From Actinomycetota bacterium (GTDB lineage: Bacteria; Actinomycetota; Coriobacteriia; Anaerosomatales; Anaerosomataceae), in NCBI GenBank assembly GCA_004348925.1, contig RCMX01000001.1, positions 73,138 through 137,137 of the forward strand: a stretch of 64,000 nucleotides of DNA, given 5' to 3'. Numbering within the stretch: position 1 is the first letter of the stretch; the number at the start of each line of letters is the position of its first letter. This document shows, in pieces, positions 18,307 to 26,734 of the stretch. Position numbers and translations under genes: made by a program. The notes beneath the pieces are model-generated. The model was not told the origin of the DNA. It worked only from the letters and a program-made list of their open reading frames with translations, and did not search any database.

Positions 18307-19275
18307 CTATGCCTCGATCGGGATGCTCTCGGGATCGGGCTCCGCGTAGGGCGGTCGGGGTGGACGCGTCGGCGCGGTCGTGGTGAGGGCAACACCGGCC
18401 ACGATCACGGTCATGCCCGCGAGAACCCAGCCGTCGACCGGCTCGCGGAGCACGAGCCACCCCAGGAACACCGCGATCACCGGATTCACGTACGCGTACG
18501 TCATCACTTTCGAGGCCGGTGCATTGCGCAGCAGCCACACGAATGCCGTGAACGCCACGCAGGAGCCCATCACGCTCAGATAGACGATCGCGCCGATGCC
18601 GCCGGGCGTGAGCACGAAGCGCGACCATTCGCCGAAGACGGTTCCGATGCCGAGCAGCACTACGCCCGCAACACCCATCTCGTAGCCCGTCGCCACGAGC
18701 GCATCGGTCTTGACGGGATGTCGCTTCGAGTACATCGATCCCGCCGTCCACAGCCAGGTGCCGAGGATCTGGATGCCGATACCGATGAACTCCTCGCGGG
18801 TGCCGTGAAGCCCTACCAGTCGCGGCGCCATGAGGATGCCGAGTCCCGAGAATCCCACAACAAGCCCGAGGATGCCGCGCCACGAAGGGCGCTCCATGCC
18901 GGGCACGAGATACTCGGCAAGGGCGGTCCACAGCGGCAGCAGGGCGACGATCAGCGCGGCGAGGCCGGAGGGGATGCTTCGCTCGGAGAGGAATGTGAAG
19001 TACATGCCCCCCACGAGCAGGAAGAGCCCGACGACGCTCACGACGCGGAACTCGTCCCACGGGATTCGGATGCTCGAGCCGCGCCAGCGGGCGAAGGCCA
19101 GCAAGATGACGGCCGCCGAGGCGAGCCGTGTGCCGGCGAACAGCGCCGGAGGCAGCGCCGCCTGAAGACCGATACGGATGCCGAGGTATGTCGAGCCCCA
19201 CACCACGTAGAGCACGGCGAAGGCGACGATGAGCTTGACTTTGTGCGACCAGCGCAACGGATTGAGTCCCAACAT
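18307..19275 (-). CDS. EamA/DMT-family transporter
   Basis: Ten-helix drug/metabolite transporter of 322 residues from the ATG at 19275. Two EamA repeats of five helices are visible: the first from about KLIVAFAVLYVVWGSTYLGIRIG to the ILMAPRLVG region, the second from about IQILGTWLWTAGSMYSK to MTVIVAGVALTT. WGSTYLGI is the common DMT start and PVIAVFLGWLVLREP the typical ninth-helix motif. GAGGAGGG directly abuts the ATG, so a TTG one codon later may be the real start. The substrate is unknown; amino acids or related metabolites are usual for the family. Confidence 0.9.
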   Translation of the reverse strand: MLGLNPLRWSHKVKLIVAFAVLYVVWGSTYLGIRIGLQAALPPALFAGTRLASAAVILLAFARWRGSSIRIPWDEFRVVSVVGLFLLVGGMYFTFLSERSIPSGLAALIVALLPLWTALAEYLVPGMERPSWRGILGLVVGFSGLGILMAPRLVGLHGTREEFIGIGIQILGTWLWTAGSMYSKRHPVKTDALVATGYEMGVAGVVLLGIGTVFGEWSRFVLTPGGIGAIVYLSVMGSCVAFTAFVWLLRNAPASKVMTYAYVNPVIAVFLGWLVLREPVDGWVLAGMTVIVAGVALTTTAPTRPPRPPYAEPDPESIPIEA

Positions 19276-19344
19276 CCCTCCTCGACATGCGGGTGTCGGA
19301 ACAGGATACACCCGCGTTAGGTGGGCGAACACGGTCAACTCAGG

Positions 19345-19350
19345 TAGATT
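19345..19350 (+). promoter_or_regulatory. Probable -10 box of a leaderless promoter for the NUDIX gene
   Basis: TAGATT (TANNNT pattern) ends 6 nt before the ATG at 19357, the spacing expected if transcription starts at the start codon itself. There is no ribosome binding site in between. The same arrangement occurs at 34809 and 46954. Confidence 0.5.
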
Positions 19351-19356
19351 GAGCGC

Positions 19357-19788
19357 ATGGGTGATTCAGGGTATCCAAAACCGGCGATGAGCGGCGACAC
19401 CGTGGTGGTCCGGGGCACCGGCCCGGACAGGGAGGTGCTGCTCATCCGTCGCGGTCGGCAACCGTTCGAGGGTGCCTGGGCGCTGCCCGGAGGCTTCATC
19501 GAGCCGTTCGAGCGTCCCGAGGACGCGGCGCGTCGGGAACTGGCCGAGGAGACCGGGCTCGCGCTCACGCAGCCGTTCATGCTCGTCGGTGTGTACGGTG
19601 AGCGTGGACGTGACCCGCGAGGATGGACCGTCTCGGCGGCATATACGGTGCGGTTGACTGGCGATGCATCGGCTGTGTGCGCCGGAGATGACGCCGCAGA
19701 AGCACGTTGGTTCCGGGTCGATGCGTTGCCGGACTTGGCGTTCGATCACGACGCCATCGTGGCGGACGCGCTTGTGTCGCTCGGCTGA
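19357..19788 (+). CDS. NUDIX hydrolase
   Basis: Nucleoside-diphosphate-linked-moiety hydrolase of 143 residues. The NUDIX box is complete: G46-x5-E52-x7-R60-E61-L-x-E64-E65-x-G67-L. The upstream ALPGGF and downstream GVYGERGRDPRGWTVSAAY resemble the bacterial ADP-ribose pyrophosphatase/NrtR-like NUDIX domains, where the GRDPRGW motif is common. No DNA-binding domain is fused. It ends 13 nt before the start of the surface protein. Substrate is not determinable; ADP-ribose or a related NAD breakdown product is plausible. Confidence 0.9.
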   Translation: MGDSGYPKPAMSGDTVVVRGTGPDREVLLIRRGRQPFEGAWALPGGFIEPFERPEDAARRELAEETGLALTQPFMLVGVYGERGRDPRGWTVSAAYTVRLTGDASAVCAGDDAAEARWFRVDALPDLAFDHDAIVADALVSLG

Positions 19789-19801
19789 GAAAGGGGCACG
19801 G

Positions 19802-21949
19802 ATGAACCGCGGATCTCGGGGCATCACGTCTGTAGCCGTCGTGGCGGCGCTCTGTGCGGTGATGGTCAGCGCGCCGGTCTCTACGAGAGCTGCAGGCGGG
19901 ACGAGCAAGCCGGGCAGTCCTCTCGGGCAAGTCCGTCCGCTCTCTATCATCTCCCCAACGGCGGTGGACGATGACGTCCCCGGTGTCGCGCTCGACACCT
20001 ATCCCATCGCGTCACGTACGGTGACCGGCACGCTTGATGCGGACCCGATATCGCTGCCGCCTGAAGACAAGTGCGATGTCTACTCCGTGTATCTTGCTCC
20101 CGGGGAGCAGATCACGCTCGATCTGACCGGACCAGCGGGCAACTTCGACGTGCTGCTTCTGGCGCCGGACACCATATCCGTCAACGCGCCGCGCTACGTG
20201 CAGATCTCTGATGCGCCCGGCTCGACGGAGCACATCTGCTATACGGCTGCCGGGTTGTTCGGTGCGGGCACGTACTTCGTGGTCGTGACGACCGACAACG
20301 CCGAAGGAGCGTACGAGCTCTCCTGGCAGATCTCGGGTCGCTCGGACGGCAACGTGCCGGGCACGCGCCTTGCGTCGCAGATGGTGACGGGCACTGTCGA
20401 CCCCGTCGACGACCCCGACGACGTCTATCGGATCCCCCTTGAAGTCGGACAGACGCTCACCGTGACGGTCACCGTCGATCCGTGGGGCGAGTCCATCGGC
20501 CTGGGGGTACTGCCGCCTCGATGGAACAACGCGGGCACCTGGGAGCAGACAGAGGATATCTGGTTCTGTGCCGACGGCACGTTCGGGCACGGCAGCCGGG
20601 TCACGCACTACATCCACGTAGTCGAGGGTGAGGATGTCTCGGGAGACTACTACCTCGACGTGTACGCACCGGATGTGGCGGTCGGCTACACGCTGGAGTG
20701 GGAGGTTCTTCCGCAGCTCGCACCGGGCGCCCCGCTGCCGCCGAGTCCGGTGGTGAGCGAAGTCGCGACGAAGACCGTCTACGAGATGCGTCTGCGTGCG
20801 GGCGACACATTCCGCGGCAGCATCGATGCGTCGCCGGGTGCCGAGATCGGCGGGCGGCTCTACGCGCCCGACGGCTCGGTGGCATGGGAGAACGAAGGGC
20901 TGGCCGATCCGAAGACGTTCTCGTATGTCACGCCTGTTGCCAGAGAGGGCTACTACCATCTTGAACTGACCCCGTGGGTCGGCGGCGGATGTCGCCTCGA
21001 TTGGGCGATAGCCCGCGCCAGCACGCGTCTGCAGGGTGCCGACCGGTACGACACCGCGGTCCAGGCGTCGCGGTCGACATTCCCGGAAGGCGCCGATGTC
21101 GTCGTGCTCGCCAGTGGCGCCGACTTCCCCGACGCGCTTTCTGCCGCTGGCCTTGCCGGAGCGTACGACGCGCCGCTGCTGTTGGTGCAGCCGAATGCAC
21201 TACCCGCAGCCGTGTGGGGGGAGATCGCACGCCTCGGCGCTACGCGGTGCTTCATCGTCGGTGGTGAGGCGGCCGTCTCGGCGCGAGTCGCCGACGCGGT
21301 CGTCGCGGCGACAGGTATCGCGCCGGTTCGCGTCGCCGGCGCCGACCGCTACGCGACTGCCGCCGAGGTCGCCCGCCGCGTCGTCGACCGTCTGGGCCCC
21401 GACTACGACGGCGGTGCGTTCGTCGCGCGGGGCGACCTGTTCCCCGACGCGCTCGCGGCGGCGCCGTTCGCGTGGCGCAGCAGACGCCCCGTTCTCCTTG
21501 CGCGCCCGGCAGCATTGCCGCCGGTGACGGCATCGGCACTTGCCGATATCGCGGCGACCGACGCGGTCGTGCTGGGAAGCCAGCTCGCCGTGAGCGAGCC
21601 GGTGCGCCTTCAGGTGGCGGCGATCGTCGGAGCTGCGACGCGGGTCTGGGGCGGTGATCGATACGCAACGGCAGTCGAGGTCGCGAAATGGGGTGTGAAG
21701 ACCGGCTTCGCGAGCTACCGGTACGTCGGTATCGCCACGGGCACCAACTTCCCCGACGCGCTTGGCGGCGGTGTCGCCGCAGGCGCCGAGGGCGGGGTGC
21801 TGCTGCTCACGCGTCCGGATGCGCTATCGACACCCACGGCGGGACTGATGACCTCCGTGAAGCCATCGTTGCGATGGGTGCGGCTGTTCGGGAGCAGCAA
21901 GGCGATCTTCCCTGCGGTGAGCACCGGGCTGAATACGCTGCTCAAGTGA
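19802..21949 (+). CDS. Secreted protein with PPC-like domains and three cell-wall-binding repeats (CWB2)
   Basis: Exported surface protein of 715 residues from the ATG at 19802 (AAAGGGG site). A signal peptide (about 1-31) is followed by three beta-rich segments resembling bacterial pre-peptidase C-terminal domains (about 73-178, 193-296 and 320-400; for example VYSVYLAPGEQITLDLTGPAGNFDVLLL). Three CWB2 repeats follow at about 408-506, 510-609 and 612-715. Each opens with GADRY/GGDRYxTAxE and contains a DFPDAL/LFPDAL/NFPDAL motif. CWB2 repeats hold proteins to secondary polymers of Gram-positive walls. No enzymatic domain is visible, so an adhesive or structural role is likely. Confidence 0.9.
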   Translation: MNRGSRGITSVAVVAALCAVMVSAPVSTRAAGGTSKPGSPLGQVRPLSIISPTAVDDDVPGVALDTYPIASRTVTGTLDADPISLPPEDKCDVYSVYLAPGEQITLDLTGPAGNFDVLLLAPDTISVNAPRYVQISDAPGSTEHICYTAAGLFGAGTYFVVVTTDNAEGAYELSWQISGRSDGNVPGTRLASQMVTGTVDPVDDPDDVYRIPLEVGQTLTVTVTVDPWGESIGLGVLPPRWNNAGTWEQTEDIWFCADGTFGHGSRVTHYIHVVEGEDVSGDYYLDVYAPDVAVGYTLEWEVLPQLAPGAPLPPSPVVSEVATKTVYEMRLRAGDTFRGSIDASPGAEIGGRLYAPDGSVAWENEGLADPKTFSYVTPVAREGYYHLELTPWVGGGCRLDWAIARASTRLQGADRYDTAVQASRSTFPEGADVVVLASGADFPDALSAAGLAGAYDAPLLLVQPNALPAAVWGEIARLGATRCFIVGGEAAVSARVADAVVAATGIAPVRVAGADRYATAAEVARRVVDRLGPDYDGGAFVARGDLFPDALAAAPFAWRSRRPVLLARPAALPPVTASALADIAATDAVVLGSQLAVSEPVRLQVAAIVGAATRVWGGDRYATAVEVAKWGVKTGFASYRYVGIATGTNFPDALGGGVAAGAEGGVLLLTRPDALSTPTAGLMTSVKPSLRWVRLFGSSKAIFPAVSTGLNTLLK

Positions 21950-21951
21950 GA

Positions 21952-21980
21952 TTGACACTGTTCGCCTCGCTCCGTAGACT
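21952..21980 (+). promoter_or_regulatory. Strong sigma-70-type promoter of the T-box methionine operon
   Basis: TTGACA at 21952-21957 and TAGACT at 21975-21980 are separated by exactly 17 nt. This is the best -35/-10 pair in the window. Predicted transcription start is near 21987, giving a leader of about 360 nt. It begins 2 nt after the stop codon of the surface protein gene. Confidence 0.8.
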
Positions 21981-22010
21981 GCGACGAAACCTATAGCACA
22001 GCCTTTGATG

Positions 22011-22325
22011 GGGATGAGTACGCGGAGGACAGGTCTTCCAGAGAGCCGGGAAACAGCTGAGAACCGGCGGCCGACAAACCGCAGAACATGGCCCCTGAGG
22101 CATCCGGAGGAAACGCGAAAGCGGAGTAATGCCGGACGGAAGCCCCCGTTATCAGAGGCTGATTGAGCATCGGACCCCCTCGGCGAATCACTCCCGCCCG
22201 CCGAGCGGAAACCACCACCGGTCCCGTGCTCGAGAAGAGGTCGCGAAAGCGGCGAAGTCGGGTGGTACCGCGAAGGCAGATGACGCCTCTCGCCCTGACA
22301 TGACAGTCCGGGGCGGGGGCGTTTT
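22011..22325 (+). promoter_or_regulatory. T-box riboswitch with AUG (methionine) specifier
   Basis: tRNA-sensing leader controlling the downstream methionine operon. Stem I closes with GGATG (22012-22016) against CATCC (22101-22105) and GCGG (22022-22025) against CCGC (22079-22082). The AGTA of the S-turn (22017-22020) faces GAA (22084-22086), which in T-boxes comes one base before the specifier. Here it reads GAAC-ATG-G, so the codon at 22088-22090 is AUG. An AGAGAGC element near 22030-22036 matches the distal stem I motif. The antiterminator carries the T-box sequence GGGTGGTACCGCG at 22260-22272. Its TGGT can pair with an ACCA tRNA end, as in tRNA-Met. A terminator follows. Uncharged tRNA-Met is expected to permit readthrough. 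Confidence 0.9.
22284..22325 (+). terminator. Regulated terminator of the T-box leader
   Basis: CGCCTCTCGCCCTGAC can fold on GTCCGGGGCGGGGGCG, followed by TTTTGTTCTT. The left arm lies right behind the antiterminator sequence at 22258-22272, as expected for mutually exclusive T-box folds. The hairpin ends 22 nt before the start codon of the first structural gene. Confidence 0.8.
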
Positions 22326-22347
22326 GTTCTTGCTGGAGGTGGTTTGT

Positions 22348-23520
22348 GTGGCGAAGACATGGGACGAGATCAACGCGCGCATTGCAGCGGGTGAAGCGGT
22401 CGTGATGACGGCCGAGGAGTTCGGTGCGCTCGCTGCCGAGGAGGGCGTCCCGGCGGCGGCGAAGAAGGTCGATGTGGTGACCACGGGGACCTTCGGGCCG
22501 ATGTGCTCATCCGGCGTGGTGCTCAACTTCGGACACGCCGACCCGCCGATCAGGATGGGCGAGATCACTTTGAACGACGTCGAGGCGTACGGCGGCCTCG
22601 CGGCGGTCGACACGTACCTGGGCGTGACGCAACCCAGCCGCACCAAAGGCATCGAGTACGGTGGCGCACACGTCATTGAGGATCTCATCCGTGGCAAGGC
22701 CGTGCGGCTACGCGCGCAGAGCGCCGGCACGGACTGCTACCCGCGTACAGAGATCGACACGTGGGTCACGCTCGACGACCTCAACCAGGCGTACTTCTTC
22801 AACCCGCGCAACGCGTACCAGAACTACGCCGTCGCGGTGAACACGTCGGATCGCGCGATCCACACGTACCTCGGCACGCTCCTGCCGCATCTCGGCAATG
22901 CGACGTACTGCTCGGCGGGGGCGCTTTCGCCGCTGCTGAACGACCCGACGTACCGCACGATCGGCGTGGGCAGCCGCATCTTCGTGGCGGGCGCAGCGGG
23001 GTACGTGGCCTGGGAGGGGACGCAGCACAACCCGAATCAGACGCGCGACGACAGCGGCGTGCCGGTCGCTCCTGCGGGCACACTCGCGGTCATCGCCGAC
23101 CTCAAGGCCGCAAGTCCCGAGTTCTACTCGGCAGCCACGTTCACCGGCTACGGCGCCTCGGCGTTCGTGGGGATCGGCGTTCCGATACCGGTGCTGGACG
23201 AGGAAATCGCCGCCACGCTCGCGCTCACGGACGCCGATATCACCGCGACCGTCATCGACTACGGCGTCGCGCGTCGCAGCCGTCCGTCGCTCGGTCGAGT
23301 CACGTACGCCCAGCTCCGCAGCGGCGAGATCGAGATCGATGGCAAGAAGGTTCAGACCGGCCCGATCTCATCGATCGCGAAGGCCCGACGCATCGCGGAG
23401 GAGCTCAAGTCCTGGATCACCGAGCAGCGATTCGAACTGGTGAAGCCGCTGCAGCTCCTGCCGCAGCCCGGTTCGCAGGGCGTGAAACCGCTCGAGATCC
23501 GCTCCGAGGAGGCGAACTAG
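22348..23520 (+). CDS. Homocysteine biosynthesis protein (COG1900/DUF39 family)
   Basis: Expected to convert aspartate semialdehyde plus sulfide to homocysteine, together with the NIL-ferredoxin encoded next, as shown for methanogen homologues (MA1821/MA1822, MJ0100). The protein has 390 residues from a GTG at 22348 with GGAGG 8 nt upstream. The family's two conserved cysteines appear at C53 (FGPMCSSGVVLNFG) and C130 (QSAGTDCYPRTE). YFFNPRNAYQNYAVAVN and VGIGVPIPVLDEE are further family blocks. CBS domains found in some archaeal homologues are absent. It is first in a T-box-controlled operon with methionine synthase and methylenetetrahydrofolate reductase, which supports the role. Confidence 0.9.
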   Translation: MAKTWDEINARIAAGEAVVMTAEEFGALAAEEGVPAAAKKVDVVTTGTFGPMCSSGVVLNFGHADPPIRMGEITLNDVEAYGGLAAVDTYLGVTQPSRTKGIEYGGAHVIEDLIRGKAVRLRAQSAGTDCYPRTEIDTWVTLDDLNQAYFFNPRNAYQNYAVAVNTSDRAIHTYLGTLLPHLGNATYCSAGALSPLLNDPTYRTIGVGSRIFVAGAAGYVAWEGTQHNPNQTRDDSGVPVAPAGTLAVIADLKAASPEFYSAATFTGYGASAFVGIGVPIPVLDEEIAATLALTDADITATVIDYGVARRSRPSLGRVTYAQLRSGEIEIDGKKVQTGPISSIAKARRIAEELKSWITEQRFELVKPLQLLPQPGSQGVKPLEIRSEEAN

Positions 23521-23521
23521 C

Positions 23522-23929
23522 ATGCCGCGCAAGCGATTCGACCTGACATTCCCGCCGAACCAGGCGACGAAGCCGATCACGTACCACCTGGTGAAGGACT
23601 ACGACCTCACGCCGAACATCCTGCGGGCGCAGATCCAGCCAGGCCAGGAAGGGCGCATGCTGCTCGAGATCACGGGTCCCAGGGAGTCCTTCGACGCAGG
23701 TGTCGCCTTCCTCGAGCAAGAGGGCATCACGGTGCAGCCTGCAGCGACCGACATCCGCCTCGACGAGGACGCGTGCGTGCTCTGCGGCCTGTGCACCGCC
23801 GTGTGTCGCCCGGGAGCTCTCACCATGAGCGCCGAGACAGGTGCGCTGCTCTTCGACAAGGACAAGTGCGTGTACTGCGAAGCATGCGTGGTAGCCTGTC
23901 CGAGGAGGGCTATCACGCTCTCGTTCTAG
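23522..23929 (+). CDS. NIL-domain ferredoxin partner of the homocysteine biosynthesis protein
   Basis: A 135-residue protein. The N-terminal NIL domain (about 5-78: KPITYHLVKDYDLTPNILRAQI, then GVAFLEQEGITVQP) also occurs as the methionine-sensing domain of MetN. The C-terminal part (about 83-135) has two [4Fe-4S] motifs, CVLCGLCTAVCRPGAL and CVYCEACVVACPRRAI. It matches the MA1822-type partner of COG1900 proteins and probably supplies electrons or handles sulfur during homocysteine formation. It begins 1 nt after the stop of its partner gene, so the two are tightly coupled. The NIL domain might also give methionine feedback, which is inference. Confidence 0.92.
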   Translation: MPRKRFDLTFPPNQATKPITYHLVKDYDLTPNILRAQIQPGQEGRMLLEITGPRESFDAGVAFLEQEGITVQPAATDIRLDEDACVLCGLCTAVCRPGALTMSAETGALLFDKDKCVYCEACVVACPRRAITLSF

Positions 23930-23963
23930 CTGCATGCCGTTCGTGTGTTCCAAGGAGGAAGTC

Positions 23964-24305
23964 GTGCCTCAGCTCGCATTCTTGCAGGCGCTCGTCATCG
24001 CTGCGCTCGTGTCGTTCCTTCTCGTCGTGGCCGCATTTCCGGTCGGCGCGAAGGTGAGCTGGCGCGCCGGGCGGGCGCTGGTGCGCCTGTCGCTCGGCGT
24101 GCTTGTCGTCGGGCTTGCGGGCACTATCGCGTGGGGCTCCTCGAACGGTGAGCTCGTCACGTTCCAGAGCACGCTCGGGCCGGATGCGGCGCTCCAAATG
24201 GGGATGTTCTTCCTCATTGTCTACGGTACGGGTTTCATGTTCGTGAGCCGCCTCATCGCTTCGATGGCCGCAGAGCCGGCAGGGAAGGAAGACACCGATG
24301 CCTGA
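23964..24305 (+). CDS. Small integral membrane protein in the methionine operon, unknown
   Basis: A 113-residue protein from a GTG at 23964, preceded by a very good AAGGAGG site. Three membrane helices are visible: about LAFLQALVIAALVSFLLVVAAF (4-25), LSLGVLVVGLAGTIAWG (42-58) and MGMFFLIVYGTGFMFVSRLIA (75-95). The C-terminus is short and charged. I recognise no family. It lies inside the operon between the NIL-ferredoxin and methionine synthase and overlaps the latter by 8 nt, so its placement is not accidental. A role in sulfide or methionine transport, or in anchoring the redox proteins, is possible but not shown. Confidence 0.8.
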   Translation: MPQLAFLQALVIAALVSFLLVVAAFPVGAKVSWRAGRALVRLSLGVLVVGLAGTIAWGSSNGELVTFQSTLGPDAALQMGMFFLIVYGTGFMFVSRLIASMAAEPAGKEDTDA

Positions 24306-26712
24306 TATCGCCCGCCGTCTCGGCGTCGATGTTCTCGTGGTCGATGGCGCGATGGGTACGATGCTGCAGCGTGCGGGAATCCCGCCCGAGCAGTGCAACG
24401 AGCAACTCAACCTCACGGCCGCTGATGTCGTCGAGCAGATCCATCGCGACTACGTGCTGGCCGGAGCGGACTGCGTGACCACCAACAGCTTCGGGGGCAC
24501 GCGCCCGAAGCTTGCCGAGTACGGGCTCGCCGACCAGGTCGCCGAACTCAACCGGGCCGCCGTGCGCACCGCCCGGCAATCGGGCGCGCAGCACGTCCTG
24601 GCCGATGTCGGTCCGACCGGTCTGGTCATGGAGCCGCTCGGCACGGCGACGTTCGACGAGGTGTACGCGCACTTCGCGGAGCAGGTGCGCGCGCTTGCAT
24701 CCGAGAACCCCGATGCGATCCTCATCGAGACGATGACCGATATCGCCGAGGCCCGGTGCGCCGTGCTCGCCGCGCGCGAGACATGCGACTTGCCGGTGCT
24801 GGTGACGGTCTCGTTCGGACTCTCGGGCCGCATGGAGCTCTCGGGCACCGACCCCGCGACGGCCGCGGTCATCCTTGAAGCCGCTGGTGCCTCGGCTGTC
24901 GGCATGAACTGCGGGCTTGGCCCCGAGCAGATGCTGCCGCTCGTCGAGCAGATGGCGGCCGCGACCGCGCTGCCGATCATCGTGCAGCCGAACGCCGGCC
25001 TCCCGAAGCTCGTCGACGGGAAGACGGTCTTCCCCGGCACGCCCGACGAGCTCGGCGAGTATGCGGCGCGGTTCGTGGACGCAGGCGCGTCCATCGTGGG
25101 CTCCTGTTGCGGCTCGACGCCGTCGTTCACGGGCGCGATCGGCGATTTTGCGAAGGAGCGTCCCGTTAGAAGCGACCGCTATGGGCTTCCGGGCGTGGTG
25201 GTTGCGGGGCCGCGGGGTATCGCACGGCTCGGGGCAGGGCTGCCGCTTGCGGTGATCGGCGAGCGCATCAACCCCACCGGCAAGAAGGCGCTCGCGGCAT
25301 CGCTGCGCGACGGCTCGATGGCGATTGTGCGCGAGTACGCTGTGGAGCAGCAGCACGCGGGCGCACATCTGCTCGACGTGAACGTCGGGGCCGCGGGTGT
25401 GGACGCGGCGAGCGTGTTCCCTGCGGCGGTTAGTGCGCTTGCGGGACTCACGGACCTGCCGCTCGTGCTCGACAACACCGATCCTGCCGCGCTGGAGCCC
25501 GCGCTGCGGTCGTACCCCGGCCGCGCGCTCGTCAACTCCGTCAACGGCGGCGAGGAGTCGCTGACGGCAATCCTGCCGCTTGCCGCTCGCTACGGCGCGG
25601 CGGTGGTGGTGCTGGCCCTCGACGACGACGGAATCCCCGCTACCGCCGAAGGGCGCCTTGCGATCGTCGACAGGATTCGTTCGCGTGCGCACGCCGCCGG
25701 ACTCACCGACAGCGATCTGGTCGTGGACTGTCTGGTGCTCACGGCGGCTTCCGATCCTCACGCCGCACGGGCAACGCTCGAGGCGGTCAGAGAGGTCTCG
25801 AAGGCGCGAGGGCTGGCCACGGTTCTCGGCGTGAGCAACGTGAGCCACGGTTTGCCGGGCCGGCCGGCGCTCAACGCCGCCTACCTCGCTATGGCGGTGG
25901 GTGCCGGTCTGGACGCCGCGATCATCAACCCGTCAGACATCGAGGCGATGCGGGCCGTGGCGGCCACCGATGCGTTGCTCGGCTCGGATCCGCAGGCGGA
26001 GCGCTGGATCGCGCATGCCGCGGCGTGGACCCCAGCAGTCCCTGACGTCTCCGCTGCGCACGCGCAGCCGCGGCAGACGTCGACCGCCGCGGTCGGCATC
26101 GCCGAGCGTCTTGCTGCCGCCGTGTCGCGTGGCGACGCCGACGGCGCTCCCGACCTTGTCGACGAGCTCATCGGCGGCGGCAAGGCCCCCGGAGAGGTCA
26201 TCGCTGACGTGCTCACGCCGGCCATCCAGCGGCTTGGCGACGGCTACGGCCGAGGCGAGGTCTTTCTGCCGCAGCTCATCGCAGCCGCCGAGGCGATGAA
26301 GTCCGCCGTGGCACGGGCGAAATCGCATCTGCCCGAGGGCGCGGGCGAGAAGATGGCGCGCGTCGCGTTCGGAACCGTGAAGGGCGACATCCACAGCATC
26401 GGCAAGGACATCTGCATCTCGATGCTTGAGAGCCAGGGCTTCGAAGTCGACGATCTTGGCGTCGACGTTCCCGCCGAGCGGTTCGCCGAGGCGGCCGCAA
26501 CGGCCGACGCCGTGTGCCTCTCGGCATTGATGACGACGACGCTGCCGGCCATGGAGGCGTCCGTGAAGGCCATTGCCGAGAAGACGACTGTGCCCGTGTT
26601 CGTTGGCGGTGCCGTGGTGACCGCCGAATACGCGGCTTCGATCGGGGCCGGTTACTCGGCAGATGCGCCCGGGTGCGTGAATGCGGTACGTACCGCAGTG
26701 AAGAACGCCTAG
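24298..26712 (+). CDS. metH: Cobalamin-dependent methionine synthase lacking the reactivation domain
   Basis: Transfers the methyl group of methyltetrahydrofolate to homocysteine through cobalamin. The 804 residues hold, in order, four units. The homocysteine-binding barrel (1-285) has zinc ligands C205, C270 and C271. The pterin-binding domain (about 310-570) includes AVIGERINPTGKKAL. The helical cobalamin cap is about 605-690. The B12-binding domain (about 690-804) has D697-I-H699-S-I-G702, where H699 is the lower axial ligand. The C-terminal S-adenosylmethionine reactivation domain of E. coli MetH (1227 residues) is absent. Oxidized cofactor must therefore be rescued by another protein or remain rare under anaerobic conditions. 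Confidence 0.93.
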   Translation: MPDIARRLGVDVLVVDGAMGTMLQRAGIPPEQCNEQLNLTAADVVEQIHRDYVLAGADCVTTNSFGGTRPKLAEYGLADQVAELNRAAVRTARQSGAQHVLADVGPTGLVMEPLGTATFDEVYAHFAEQVRALASENPDAILIETMTDIAEARCAVLAARETCDLPVLVTVSFGLSGRMELSGTDPATAAVILEAAGASAVGMNCGLGPEQMLPLVEQMAAATALPIIVQPNAGLPKLVDGKTVFPGTPDELGEYAARFVDAGASIVGSCCGSTPSFTGAIGDFAKERPVRSDRYGLPGVVVAGPRGIARLGAGLPLAVIGERINPTGKKALAASLRDGSMAIVREYAVEQQHAGAHLLDVNVGAAGVDAASVFPAAVSALAGLTDLPLVLDNTDPAALEPALRSYPGRALVNSVNGGEESLTAILPLAARYGAAVVVLALDDDGIPATAEGRLAIVDRIRSRAHAAGLTDSDLVVDCLVLTAASDPHAARATLEAVREVSKARGLATVLGVSNVSHGLPGRPALNAAYLAMAVGAGLDAAIINPSDIEAMRAVAATDALLGSDPQAERWIAHAAAWTPAVPDVSAAHAQPRQTSTAAVGIAERLAAAVSRGDADGAPDLVDELIGGGKAPGEVIADVLTPAIQRLGDGYGRGEVFLPQLIAAAEAMKSAVARAKSHLPEGAGEKMARVAFGTVKGDIHSIGKDICISMLESQGFEVDDLGVDVPAERFAEAAATADAVCLSALMTTTLPAMEASVKAIAEKTTVPVFVGGAVVTAEYAASIGAGYSADAPGCVNAVRTAVKNA

Positions 26713-26734
26713 CGACTGTTCGGAGGAACGCGCG

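Noticed and set aside
21950-22347. SAM or cobalamin riboswitch instead of a T-box before the homocysteine genes
   Set aside because: The TGGTACCGCG box, the AGTA/GAA specifier loop and the terminator arrangement are specific to T-boxes. No SAM or B12-box core sequences were seen.
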